Shown here: piece by piece, positions 34,902-46,220 of the stretch
How positions within the stretch are numbered: position 1 is the stretch's first letter
How the letters are laid out: every line of letters begins with the position of its first letter
NCBI GenBank assembly: GCA_033964015.1
Contig: CM066920.1
Coordinates: 9,825,912 to 9,889,911, forward strand
Origin: Scolanthus callimorphus
Taxonomy: Eukaryota; Cnidaria; Anthozoa; Actiniaria; Edwardsiidae
DNA: 64,000 nt
Reading direction: 5' to 3'
Notes under the pieces: generated by a model
Seen by the model: the letters and a program-made list of their open reading frames with translations, nothing else
Database searches by the model: none
Told to the model about the DNA's origin: nothing
Made by a program: the position numbers and the translations under genes

Positions 34902-36311
34902 AGCTTGTTCCACCTGATAGTCTATGAGATGCTTGGCGAAGACAACAGCCTTGTCGCTGAGTGCGGGCTGTGATCGCATTCCCCGAGACACAGAGAGATG
35001 CAGCCAGGATCATGGCTTGGGCTGGATGTGAGAAGGGATGAAGTTGTGATGAATTCCCTGTCTGTGGGGCGGCGATGTTTCACAGAATACCCGAAATCAA
35101 AACAAACTCGACTCCAGCGGGCTGAGTGAACAATGATAATCTCACAATAGATAGAAATAGTGACACTAGTACCTAGGTCGCGTTTGGTTGCACTGGCTCG
35201 TAGGAAAACTGGATCGAATCAGCTTACTCCTGAGGCCAGAAAAATGTGTTTTTGGTCACAAAGCAGCTAGGAAGCGCAACAAATGCTACACAATTTTATT
35301 GAAGAATAACCACGAGGACAAGGAAATCCCCTCCAAAGATCCCAAGCTCCGGGCCTGGAGCATTTTGATTGTACAGACTGAGTCAGCAAAATCTTTCTGT
35401 TCAGTGTTGCAAGCGCTGACAGTGACCAAAATTTTAAAGGAATGTTTTTAATATATTCACTCAGCTGGTAGAATATTTTCTGATGTATAAGATGTGCGCA
35501 AACAGCTTTGTTCCCTAAAGAAGCTAAATCCAATGCAGCAAATGTCCGACGTCGAAGTGTAAATTGTGACGTTCTCTGTGTAAAGTAAAATACGCTATTG
35601 TTTGCAAAACTGTGTAATGAATTCTCGTACTTTTAGGAGCTCGAAGATCGCACTTTATCAACTATATTTCGCATTTCTCGATGTATAGTGTCTTGAATTT
35701 GAGAAACTAGATCTTGGATTTCCCCCGTGAGCCACCTTAATAATCCACCCAATATCTTAAGTGAGAATTGATTAGCATTAATCCCATTCTTATTATAATT
35801 AATTATCGCGGTAGACAACTGATTAATTGGCCTTTTCTTTCACTTGTTGTTTGCCCTCCAAAGTGACAACAGGCCGCTCATTCAGTTCACTGAAATTGAG
35901 TTTCACTGCGCTAAACCGCCTCACTCGAACATAACTTCAAACGTAATTCTGTCAAATTAACACACACACACACAAAAAGAACAATTTCCCAGGTAAGTGG
36001 ATAACTCGGAACAAAAGAAATTAAGTTAATTTCACTCGATTTTTCTGTTCGGTAACATTTGCGCAGACTAGAGATATGTTCTACCTGGCTAAATTGTGAC
36101 CAGAAAGTGGCCGCGACACCAATTATTTTCACTGTTTTTCCGTCTGCAAACAAGAATCGCGCGTAATGTTTTCTATTTTTGTCGTGATTTAATAAAAGCG
36201 CGCGCGCCAAATCGAACCATTCACAGCGCGCGCCACTTGAAACTTCAGAGGATTCTTTCAGTCTTACCTTTCAGGGTAGAGTTTTTAATTATTTCTTTGT
36301 ATTTCCAGATC
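34902..36311. other. PLRG1 3' region and upstream region of the next gene
   Basis: No coding exon is supported here. It should contain the PLRG1 3' untranslated region, then the leader of the membrane-protein gene. A strong acceptor (TTTCTTTGTATTTCCAG, ending 36308) sits four bases before the next start codon, so an upstream noncoding exon is expected in this stretch but cannot be placed. A short CA repeat lies near 35960. Confidence 0.5.
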
Positions 36312-36998
36312 ATGTCGGTACAGTTTTTCGAAGTTCCCCAAACTGTGCGATCTCTTGTTGAACAAGTAAATAACGTCAAGAATGCAGCCGTCACCCGAGT
36401 GCGTGACTCCCACCATCAGCTGCGTGTATGCATGAGAGAACACCCCATCCTCTCCGCTATATTTGGTACATGCATCATGGCCATGCTGCTGGCTTTTGCC
36501 TTCGTTTCCTGCCTGGTATTCATAGTCGCCTCCCCCTTCATAGTGGTTGCACTAACAATCGCTTCGCCCTTCATCGCTTTTGGAGTGTTTCTCTTCTTTG
36601 TAACATTCTCCATGGCCTTGATGACATGCGCCACTTGCTACATGGTCTACCGGGCTTATGTCGTCGCTCGTTACCGGTTCTATGTCTGGTTGAGGGACAA
36701 ACTCAATGGCTATATGTTGACTGTTACTGCACCACTACATTTCTTGGTTAACCTGTGGCGCCAGCTCCGTAGGGATGGACTGGAAGCAACTGTCTGGAGC
36801 TATTTGTTGCTCATCCCTGATGACGTCTTGATTGCTGCTCACTCGGTCATAGAAACCTCGCTCGTGGTTATGCAGCCGGTGATCAGTCGGGCTACTGTGG
36901 TGATATTGGCAGCCTATGATGTCTACATGTGGATGATAGAGCTGAGAGCTCGAATTATCGCATGGGTCAACGCCATGTCCGAGCGCTATTCTCTGTAA
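36312..36998 (+). CDS. Membrane protein with long hydrophobic hairpin (promethin/oleosin-like candidate), 228 aa
   Basis: The start is taken as the ATG right after a likely splice acceptor (36308). The coding part is one exon. Residues 1-45 are polar and helical (VRSLVEQVNNVKNAAVTRVR). Residues 46-118 are almost uninterruptedly hydrophobic, with a central pair of ASPF motifs (73-76 and 84-87) that could form a proline turn. The remainder (119-228) is amphipathic with several short hydrophobic stretches and basic residues, ending MSERYSL. No signal peptide is needed. A polar-hairpin-amphipathic design is typical of lipid-droplet or ER hairpin proteins such as promethin/LDAF1 and oleosins. That assignment is inference from architecture only; a reticulon-like ER protein is an alternative. 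Three AATAAA signals follow within 125 bases of the stop. Confidence 0.75.
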   Translation: MSVQFFEVPQTVRSLVEQVNNVKNAAVTRVRDSHHQLRVCMREHPILSAIFGTCIMAMLLAFAFVSCLVFIVASPFIVVALTIASPFIAFGVFLFFVTFSMALMTCATCYMVYRAYVVARYRFYVWLRDKLNGYMLTVTAPLHFLVNLWRQLRRDGLEATVWSYLLLIPDDVLIAAHSVIETSLVVMQPVISRATVVILAAYDVYMWMIELRARIIAWVNAMSERYSL

Positions 36999-37095
36999 AA
37001 CATATGGACTCCTTAAATCAAACAACAACATTAGACACTGATATATTTATAAATAGAGATTTTCTCAAACATATGTAAACATAAAAAAAATTGAA

Positions 37096-37123
37096 AATAA
37101 AACATCAAATAAACGTAAATAAA
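37096..37123 (+). terminator. Polyadenylation signal cluster
   Basis: AATAAA occurs at 37096-37101, 37108-37113 and 37118-37123, about 100-125 bases after the stop of the hairpin membrane-protein gene and in a strongly A-rich context. At least one probably ends that transcript. Confidence 0.6.
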
Positions 37124-37773
37124 ACTATTAATGTCTATTCATATTTATGTCTGTAATTTTAACACATTTTACCGTAACTGATGATTTTACCGTGGTAAAT
37201 AAACTTGATGATGATGATGATGATGATTCAAAATGAAACTCTTTAAAAATAGGCCAAGCCTACGAAAAGCAACGATGACGAATTTAATTGGAAAATTATA
37301 AATTACAGCGGCACTATCAAAATCAAACTCGCGGATTGGCTCATTCAGGTAACCCATTGCGTAATAAATTGCCAAGACATGTTACACGCGAAAGGTTCTA
37401 CCATTTTCTACAACTCGCACCGCAACAAAATAATGCATTGCAGGGGATGTTACACGCACGCTTTTCGCAGACCTGCCAACCCCTTCTAGTGCGCACAGAT
37501 TTTTTTAGCCAAATCACACCAATGCTGCGTTCTGATTGGTTGAGCTACCAGTAGGCTATACTTGTAGCAAAAATTCTCTGATTTCAAAGTCAGAAAATGG
37601 CAAATTTAACCAGACCAGGGAACGTGTTTGGCTATACAAATTGCTTGAGTCGAGTCAGAGCCGGATGATCATGAGAGGAGCGCGCGCGAGCGCGACGGCC
37701 GGACAATGCGAAGACTGGGGACTACTACCTTACCGGTGTGGCGCGGTCACCCAGCCAGTCTCATACAATCAAC
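37124..37773. other. Intergenic region and ALG5 promoter
   Basis: A (GAT)n run lies at about 37207-37227. Bases 37265-37510 resemble 33100-33300 weakly and may be an old repeat. A CpG-rich stretch (GAGCGCGCGCGAGCGCGACG, about 37678-37697) just before ALG5 is the likely promoter core. Confidence 0.45.
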
Positions 37774-40700
37774 ATGGCGGCAGTGGAGTCACTGTTGGGG
37801 ATTTCTCTCTCCTCTATTGTTGGATTTGCCGTCTTTTTTCTTTTCACTGCAGTAATACTGGTAGGTGGAGCTCAAAATGCATACCCAAGTAGGCAAAACC
37901 TGCCGCCTTTTAAGTTTATTTTTACTGAGACAAGACTTAAATGGGCCGATGCATGAAGCTGTGCAAAATTGCTTGTGCTGTGGTCAGAAATCAAATTCAC
38001 GTGATAGAAATCGAAGCTTTGATTTTGAAAAATTGTAGATTATGTTACACGGAAGAAGTATATTTTGTAAGGGTCACTCAGATTAATGCCCGCTTTCCTA
38101 GACCCAACACGTCACAAAGTACTACCCACAAAATAAAGTTATATTGGACAATAGAATTGTTTTCACAGCTGTTTGTTGACTGATTTGTATTTAGAAATCA
38201 AAAACTATTCAGTTAGTACAACAGAAACTGCTCTGCACTATTCACTATGGTTTTGTCAGAATTGCAGTAGTATGTATGCCTAGGGGGGTAAAATATTTTT
38301 CTTCAGCTGATATTTAAATCAACCTTGGATGAAATCAGCACTTGAAATCTGTAAGTATTCTTGAAGCAGTCAGTTTTTGTAGACCAGTATAGGGTGCAAT
38401 CTTGTAGCTATGATATGATAATTTTTATTTTCACATGGTCAATTCAACAACTATATATTCATTAAATTACATAACCATTATCTATACTAAGCTAATACTC
38501 ACTCAGAAAGAAACCTACTGCAGCAAAAGTGCACCATTACATGCAAATGGTGATGATTGGTGTCATCCTCATGGTTGAGGGTCATCATCATCATCATCAT
38601 CATTTATTTTGCCACAAAATTATTTTAGGGTGTGTATATATACATTAGTTTGAGTGTAGAAGTGGCAATAGCCAGTGCATTGTTATTAATGTTTTACCAA
38701 TTTTTGATGGTATTTCTCTTCAATGTTACAAATCTGGAGAGTCATGCACATCAATTTTCTGGTGTTGTCTAGCTAAATGGTTTAATATTAGTATGCAAAT
38801 AGTTGTACCTAAATTGTTTTGCAGTTACATGATCTCTCAGCTTTGATAAAGGTTCAAAATATGACCCTGTATTGTAAATCAGCACATTTTAAAGTAAAAC
38901 TTCATTTCAATTATCTTCTTTATTATTTTTGTTTCCAGGGTTTGCTGTTGATCAAAATCACCACTATGGACTATGTACCACATGTCGAGAGATTTGAGAG
39001 TGAAAAAAGTTTCAAAGATCCCAACAAGAATAATGCAATTTACTCATTTCCTTATATGGAAGAAGTTGGATGTGTTGACTTGTCCATTATAGTACCATCA
39101 TACAATGAGAGGAGAGATGTAAGTTGTTTGTCCAGAGCATTACAGTCAAGACACTCTTGTCACATTATTAGTTAACCAGAACACAGTATGGTACTCCTGA
39201 AAGCAAAATATTGTGTGATTCTAGAGAGATAACTCTATTGCTGGAGAAATGCACCAAATTACCGCAAGCTATTATTGGTATGGTAAATAGGTTGTACTCC
39301 TGGAAAATATGGAAAACTGAACCCCTCTGTCCCCCCACAGGCAGGTCGAGGACCTCCCAGCCTCTTCCTGGCATTTCCATTTTTTAGGGAAAATATGGAA
39401 ATGCACTTTTTCTGCTTTTTGAGACTACCACTCCTGAAAAGTGGCAAAAAGACCCCTCCCCATGATGTCCAAGCTCTACACAGTATTGAAGTTATTCTTG
39501 ATATCTTACTCTTCGTGACATTAACCTTTAATTCCTCGGCATTGACGTTTAGTACCAATTATGATGGATGAGACACTTGAATTTCTACAAGACAAAAAGG
39601 TAGTTATTTGATCTGCTGTGTAATATTTGTATAGAACCAGCCATATTATTGACAAAAAATTCCTGTTACAGAAATCCAATCCATCGTTTACATTTGAAAT
39701 TATTGTTGTGGATGATGGAAGCAAGGACAAGACAACAGAGGTAAGCACAACATAGAGCATTGTGGCCTGATGCCTGATTCAAGCATGCGTCATGCCGACT
39801 TGATCATGCTCGGTGGCATGCCAAACATGATACAGACAGGGGTGTATAGCTACCAATACGGCATACTAACATTTTGTTAGTACTTTTCTGATGTTTTTCT
39901 GTTGATGATTTCTATCAGACTACTCTCTTGCGTACCTTACAAACAGCTCTAGAAATGCCCCTGACAGACATCACACTTTCATACATACAATAGGATTCAA
40001 CATGGCAAAAGTACAACATCTGATTAATAATTGCCTTAGTTATTTGATTTGGTAACATCACTCAGTCATGGAAGTCACATCATGTCTGAAAACAACTGCT
40101 GGTAGGTGTAGTGCGTAGGAGTGAGCACTTGCAATGTCAGTGACTGTCTCATCAGTAGCTTTATGATGTTTACTTCGAAGGCAGAAATGTATTATCACTT
40201 TTATTGGATTATGCAGGTTGCTCTGCAGTATGCCAAGAAATATGGAGTTAGCACTGTACGTGTGCTGACACTTGCCAAGAACAGAGGCAAAGGTGGTGCT
40301 GTTAGAATGGTAAGATATAGGTGCTGCAGGGTCATTTTGTATGTGTTATGTGTTGGTCATCACTTATAATGCATCTAGGGAGACTGAAGAGGATAACAGC
40401 AAGGTGGTTTTCTCCCTTGAAATCTCTTTGATTACAGTAAATGAGAATTTGATGAAATAGGGCAGCTCCAATGTCTACGTAAGATAAGCATCCACCACAA
40501 TCTATGGGTGCATATTGTTTTCTCCTCTCCCCTCCCCCGTCATTTTTGTTTGCACCCCACATTTTTATTTGCACCCCCTCCCTCCCCAAGAACATGCATC
40601 AAACCAAAAATCCAAAATGACAGCAGCTCTGATCAAGTATACCAGCATTTCCAATGAAAACAGCTCTCTGCCACCTTCAAGCGGGTTATGTATGTTAAGC

Positions 40701-43700
40701 TGATATTTTTTCAATTTTTGGTCATATATCTGATGCCTGAAAAGTTAGTCGCTGCTACAGTTTCTGAGAGTTGCTCTTTGGTTGAGACTGGATTGCCAGT
40801 AGAAAGAGTAAAGTTCCCTCTCGTTATCTGTCTATAAACTTTCCATTTGTGTTTCCATTTTAAGGGAGTCTTCAGCAGTAGAGGACGAAGAATTCTGATG
40901 GCAGATGCTGATGGTGCAACAAAGTTTGCCGACATTGATAGGCTAGATAGTGCTCTTAACCAGCTCACAGCTACTAAGGTTGGTTCATGGCACTAGAATG
41001 TGAAAGGTGAAGTGAATGTGAAGTACCCTGCAAGAGTGGTTTCCTCCTCACTTTAGCCTGCTTGCAGGCGTTGGTTTTTTATCACGAAAACCCTGAAAAC
41101 CCCAGAGTTCATAGTTGTGTGGAAAACCAAACACTTGCTCACAGTGGTTTCTCTCTTGTGCTCACCATCGCCTTTAGAGAGGAGGAAACCACTGCTCGCA
41201 GTGTAAAAGTGAAGTGTTTGGAACCATGGGAAATGCTGAATTTCTTAAGACAAAAGAATGTGAAGTGTTCACCTTGATGTGTTTGTCCATGGAAAAGGTG
41301 AACACTTCACATTCTTTTGTCTTGAGAAATTCAGTGTTTTCCATGGTTTCTGCAGAAATTCCCTGTGTCTGCCATGGTCTGGATCACATATTCATTGATT
41401 TATTTTTAGTACTGTTTATTTGTCACAGGATAGTAAGCCCACTATTATATGTGGATCAAGAGCTCATTTACAAGAAGAAGCTGTTGCTCAAGTAAGCGTT
41501 GAAGAATGTATTAACCATTCATGTGCCTGTACTGTAATAGATGCACAAATGACATCATTGCATGTCATGAACAATAAGGAAAACAATTTTCTTGCAATGG
41601 GTGGTACCAGTAGCATTTAAAATCTGCTCCCCCCCCCCCCCCCTCCCCTGTTAGTACCCCCAGAACAGCCTGGAATTCCAGAGTGTGTAAACATGAATTC
41701 CAGGATGGTAATGAGAAATTGACTAGAATTCAAGGGTGGGTGGGGTAACCCAGATTTCCAGGGAGGGTATCTGACGCAGTGATCCTCAACAGGGGGTCCA
41801 GATTTTAAAAGCTATGGCCCAATTAAGAGCCCAGCCAGCACTGGATTTGCACTTTTAGTTGTGATGAGAACATTTTTCAACAGTGAAAAGGAAACTTGTC
41901 AAAATGTGCGAAAATTTGTCAGCTATCAAAGTATCAGACATGTTTGAAGTATAAAAACCATTGTAGCCTTTTGGAAGAGTCTTAGAAGTTTATTTATTAT
42001 TACTATGCTTCCCTGGGGGGGACTCCCATATTTTTTGACCGGGGATGATCGTCGTATCTTTTAGGGGTTAAAATCACGGGGCCTTGGTCTCTTTTAGGGG
42101 TGATCTTAATCTTCAATAAAATTAGGGAGATTGGTATCTTTTAGGGCCGAAATATGTGTCCAAAATGTTTTCTCTCATGATGGTGCTTCTAAAAACCGTG
42201 TAAGAAAGAGAGATTACTCGATGAGAAGACGATAAATTAGAAACAAACACGGAAATTTCTTGATGGGTATCTTTTACCTGTTACCTGTCTCCTTCGCGCC
42301 TACTTTGCACATAAGGCCTCATCTTTTAGGGTATCTTTTAGGGTAAGAAATTATTTGAGCCACGCCATGGCCCGCCATGTTTGGTATCTTTTAGGGGTGA
42401 AACTGAAAATTTCCGACGATCATCCCCGGTCAAAAATATGGGAGTCCCCCCCCCCCCCCCCCCCCCCCGGGCTATGCTTATATTATAATTTATCTGAGAC
42501 CTGATTTGTTTTTCTTGTTCAGAGATCTCTGTTTAGGAATTTTCTGATGTATGGATTTCATTTCCTGGTCTGGTTTCTGTGTGTGAAAGGAATAAAGGAT
42601 ACCCAGGTAAGGTAGCAGGACAGGGAGGGGATTCCCCCAAAACTAAATAAGGATCATTGTCAGGAAAATTGCTTGCAACCCTAAGGGATAGCAAACTGTG
42701 TGTGGTCCCAGCAAATTAAAGGCTGTTTACACTTGCAATGGCAATTTTTATCGCGCAAGTCACAGTTATTTTTCTTGCACTTATGTGTCAACTAAAAGTC
42801 ACTAATGTAGACTAGGTGCAACTTGGCACGATCTGTCATGGTTTTTGATGCGTGATGTTGCAAAGATTTAAAACATTGTTCAAAACTCTTTGCAACTTGA
42901 TGTGATTTGAAGAAAATAGAGCACAGAAATCGCACGAGATTTGCATCTCGTTCACAAGTTGGAATTGCAACTCTTGAGAGAAAAAAAGGGGCCGCAACAA
43001 ATGCAACAAAAAATGCAAGTGTAAACCTTTCAATTTATCTTGGGTAGTCTTAAATTCTTAATTTTGTTATGTACCAATACACAATGGGAAAGGATTTTGT
43101 TGAAAAAGCTGTAGAATTTTGCCTTCCTGTTCTTTTAGCTAACAAAAATGCAAGTCATTGGAGAGCTGGATGACCATTTCCTTTGTTGTAGAAGAATTTG
43201 CCTGATTTTGTACCATTTGAAGTAACTTGTGGTGTCATTTTGTGTGCCTCTTGCAGTGTGGTTTCAAGCTATTTACAAGATCTGCAGCACTGATCACATT
43301 CTCTGCTCTACATGTGGAAAGATGGTAATGAAGTGAAAAATGGATTCAACTTTCAACATTTTTAATGGTAGTCTTGACATATTTTATTATCATTTGTCAC
43401 TAGAAATGTTTCCATGTTAGTAATTTTGTAGATAATATTCAGTTGATTTTTCCAAGTTTAGGGCAAAATATATTTAAGCGATTTCCAGTAACTTCCTAAT
43501 TCCTTGTTGTTACTCTTGAAAGCAAACAAAACAAAGATTGAATAACTCATTTCTTTGGCTTTTTTAAAATTATTCCAGGGCATTTGACGTGGAACTTCTT
43601 TACATTGCACAACAGTTAAACATGTCAATAGGTGAAGTGGCTGTTAACTGGACAGAAATAGATGGTAGGTTTCCAAATCCCAAACTTGACTGGTCTGCTG

Positions 43701-44370
43701 TCTGGATTGGTCTCTTTCCCTGTGTGTACATCTTCTAGTCTATTCTGTGTTGAACTAACAGGTGACCTGTTATGCCTGGTGCACACTTGCGACACAAGAC
43801 GACATAAGAAAAATATCACACCATTAAAATTTAGTGGTTTCAAAACGTTGAAGTCCACAAATAATAACAGAAGATTGCTTTGGTGAAGCAATCTAATGAT
43901 GATCCATGGAAAATATTGATTATTTCAATTATTTTTCCGTGCTTTTTTCCTTGCAACATAACGTCCTTATGTCGATATGTCGCTAGTTGGTTGGTCAGCA
44001 TGTCTGTCTGGGTTCCTGTCTCTCTCTGTAAAAGTGAAGCTCGATATTTAACGTTGATAACTCATAACAGTAATTAAACTGACAAACCTGAGGTCTCATG
44101 ATGCACTATTTCACCCAGGCGGAGTTCAACGTCCGTCTGTTTATCCATCCGTCCGTCCATCTGTCATCCGTCTCTCTGTCTGTCTTTTGGCCTGTCTGTT
44201 TAGCTGTCCCATCCATTCATCAGTTTATGGTACATTTATTTTCACCCTCAGGTTCTAAAATGATTCCTGTGTGGAGCTGGTTGCAGATGGGCAAAGACTT
44301 GCTCCTCATACGATTGAGATATCTAGTCAACGCCTGGAAAATCGAACCAATCAAATTAAAGTCCCAGTAA
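37774..44370 (+). CDS. ALG5: Dolichyl-phosphate beta-glucosyltransferase
   Basis: Eleven exons: 37774-37860, 38939-39118, 39553-39599, 39672-39740, 40217-40309, 40865-40978, 41429-41491, 42523-42606, 43257-43324, 43579-43664, 44252-44370. The predicted product is about 336 aa (human 324). One N-terminal membrane segment (about residues 8-36) is followed by a GT2 fold: SIIVPSYNE, VVDDGSKD (about 117-124), NRGKGGAVRMG, the catalytic DAD motif in MADADGATKF (173-175), CGSRAHL, KDTQCGFKLFTR and VNWTEIDGS. The enzyme makes dolichyl-phosphate-glucose from UDP-glucose on the cytosolic face of the ER for N-glycan precursor glucosylation. Oddity: with the obvious GTAAGT donor after 39118 and TTTAG acceptor before 39553, the mRNA is one base short at the exon 2/3 junction. 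A G at that join would give the expected Val codon. All other junctions fit. Confidence 0.95.
41224..41346. repeat. Foldback element in ALG5 intron 6
   Basis: CCATGGGAAATGCTGAATTT then CTTAAGACAAAAGAATGTGA pairs with the right arm ending in AAATTCAGTGTTTTCCATGG; the inner arms are AAGTGTTCACCTT and AAGGTGAACACTT. Symmetry is almost complete. Confidence 0.65.
42011..42471. mobile_element. hAT-like MITE with 8-bp duplication CTATGCTT (second copy)
   Basis: The ends (GGGACTCCCATATTTTTTGA then CCGGGGATGATCGTCG, mirrored at the right) match the copy at 8137-8559 in inverse orientation. CTATGCTT flanks both sides (42003-42010, 42472-42479). The interior repeats GGTATCTTTTAGGG several times. It lies in ALG5 intron 7, ending about 50 bases before exon 8. 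Confidence 0.78.
42718..43030. mobile_element. MITE with AAAGGCTGTTTACACTTGCA ends
   Basis: AAAGGCTGTTTACACTTGCA at the left faces TGCAAGTGTAAACCTTT at the right. The interior has several TTGCAA words and CGCAC blocks in both orientations. Harbinger-type elements often carry such TTTACAC-like ends; no clear target duplication is seen. It is in ALG5 intron 8. Confidence 0.55.
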
Positions 44371-44615
44371 TGTTTGAATTCTAGTTGTCAAGAACGGCTT
44401 TCGCACATTTGTCACCAAAATGTTAGCACCCCAGTCTCAGCTTCTAATACAGCTACCCAAATTTTCTGGAATTCCAGAGGTCCACAACAGTTTCTTTCTG
44501 TGACTGACCATTGTTAGCTACGCACCTGTCGTACGTATGTTCTTCTCCAAACACTTCGATTTTCCTGTTAGCAGATAGCGTACCGAAAACATTTTCATAA
44601 AGAAAATTAGGATTT

Positions 44616-45193
44616 GTTCACGAGAGGCAAGATATCTCGGGGGTAGGGATATCTCGGTCCCCCGAGTTCTCGGCGCGAACCGAGACACGTTATACAATGG
44701 CCGTTTTCACACTAGAGACGAACAAATCGTCTGTAGACGAACAAATCGTCTGGACGGACAAATCGTCTGTAGACGAACAAATCGCTCTGATGTGAAAACG
44801 GGACGAACAAATTTTCAGACGAACAAATCGTCTAAATTTGTTCGTCTGTTTGGCCGTCTAGGAAGACGATTTTTCATAGACAACTTGTTCGTATAGACGA
44901 ACAAATCGACTAAAGTCCGACCTGAATTCACACTAGACGTACAAAGACGAACAAATCGTCAGATGATTTGTCCGTCTAGACGATTTGTTCGTCTTCTAGT
45001 GTGAAAACGGCCAATCTCTGTGTGTTGAAATCAAACTGTTCACATACGACCGAGACAACTTGAGGGTAGGGATAGCCCTACGGGTAAAGCTCCATGTGAA
45101 CGGTCTACCCCAAGATATCTCGGTGTTATTTTTACTCATGTGAAACAGAGGCAGTTTCGTTCCTACCCCTGAGATATCTCGCCTCACGTGAAC
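44616..45193. mobile_element. Outer MITE with GTTCACGAGAGGC... ends, interrupted by another element
   Basis: GTTCACGAGAGGCAAGATAT then CTCGGGGGTAGGG is inverted at the right as CCTACCCCTGAGATATCTCG then CCTCACGTGAAC. The GATATCTCGG word recurs inside. The element at 44699-45012 is inserted in its left half. Confidence 0.65.
44699..45012. mobile_element. Inner MITE with GGCCGTTTTCACACTAG ends, AAT duplication, iterated GACGAACAAATCGTC
   Basis: GGCCGTTTTCACACTAGA and its complement form the ends; AAT flanks both sides (44696-44698, 45013-45015). The body consists mostly of about eight copies of GACGAACAAATCGTC-type palindromic words. It is nested in the 44616-45193 element, so it is younger. 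Confidence 0.72.
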
Positions 45194-45612
45194 AGGCCCT
45201 TAGGTGTAGGCGGTTAAAAAATTTTCGTTTTTAAAGTACCCAGCTCTATTTGGAAAACCGGGCGGAAAGATGTTTGTGCGAAAGCCGTTCTTGGCGAGGT
45301 CATTTTCGTTTAAATATAAAAAAAATTGTTAATAATGTTAATAAATGTGTTAGTATTTATTGACAACACAGGTTGTATTCCCTGTAAAGCCTCTTTTAAT
45401 AAGCAAACCATACATTTTGCACTGATTTTACTGCATTCTGATTTCTTATTGGATGAGATGTAAATGCAAGTATTGTGATTGGCTAAAAGGGAAACATTCA
45501 CATGGAATCCATTCACATGCAGCTGAAAGCACGCGTTCTCTGTCAGGATGATTTATGCGAACGTGGTGAAGTCCTAGTCCTAGATTCTGTTAGGACATTC
45601 ACAACGCGGAAT

Positions 45613-45842
45613 TTACTGTAGTTTCATAATTCTACAACTCTGAACCGACTAATTAAATTGTGTTTTCAAAGAGTTTCCTGAATCAAACATCTAAGCAACC
45701 CGGTAGCTTTTCAAGAACTCTGAGTGATGTTCACAGTGGTTGCTATAGTGTTCGTTGTGCCTCAGAGGAAGCTGCTAAAACTGACACGGTTTGTCGCGGG
45801 TTGCCTATTTAGAGTTCCCAGAATTATGAAAACTGCAGCTAA
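45613..45842. repeat. TTACTGYAGTTT-ended repeat, uninterrupted copy
   Basis: TTACTGTAGTTTCATAATTC at the left faces GAATTATGAAAACTGCAGCT at the right. The interior contains ATCAAACATCTAAGCAACCC, which also occurs at 51051-51070 in the copy that is split by another element (50592-51200). Confidence 0.6.
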
Positions 45843-45904
45843 GAAATTGGTATGCAGAAGAGGCTCAGTTTTCAAATCAGCTGAAAGCAGTTAGTGGCAT
45901 GGCA

Positions 45905-46220
45905 TTACAGCCATTTTCATTATTCTGCGAACTCTACGCCTCTACCAAACCGCGGTTGGCTTCCGTCAATCAAACGAGTGAACAGCTCTGGTAGGTGATT
46001 TCATGCAACTCAGGCTTTGGGAGGTTTTTTGAACTAATCAAAACCACATTTTCTCTATTCACCATAATTAAACATAAAACAATAAAATGCAAACGAAACT
46101 TTTAAAAAGTCCGTGCGACTATCTTAAAGTTTTGATGGACAAGCCAAAACGCCAAAACCGCAGCTTAGCGTTCGGAAATGTAAAATGGGAGTACGCAGAA
46201 TAATGGAAATGGCACAGTAA
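45905..46220. repeat. Related repeat with TTACAGCCATTTTCATTATT ends
   Basis: TTACAGCCATTTTCATTATT then CTGCG faces CGCAG then AATAATGGAAATGGCACAGT. It belongs to the same loose family as 45613-45842, with a different interior. Confidence 0.5.

Noticed and set aside
36416..36751. Alternative-frame ORFs overlapping the hairpin membrane protein
   Set aside because: Their composition follows from the codon pattern of the main frame, and the main frame alone has a credible start context, acceptor and polyadenylation signals.
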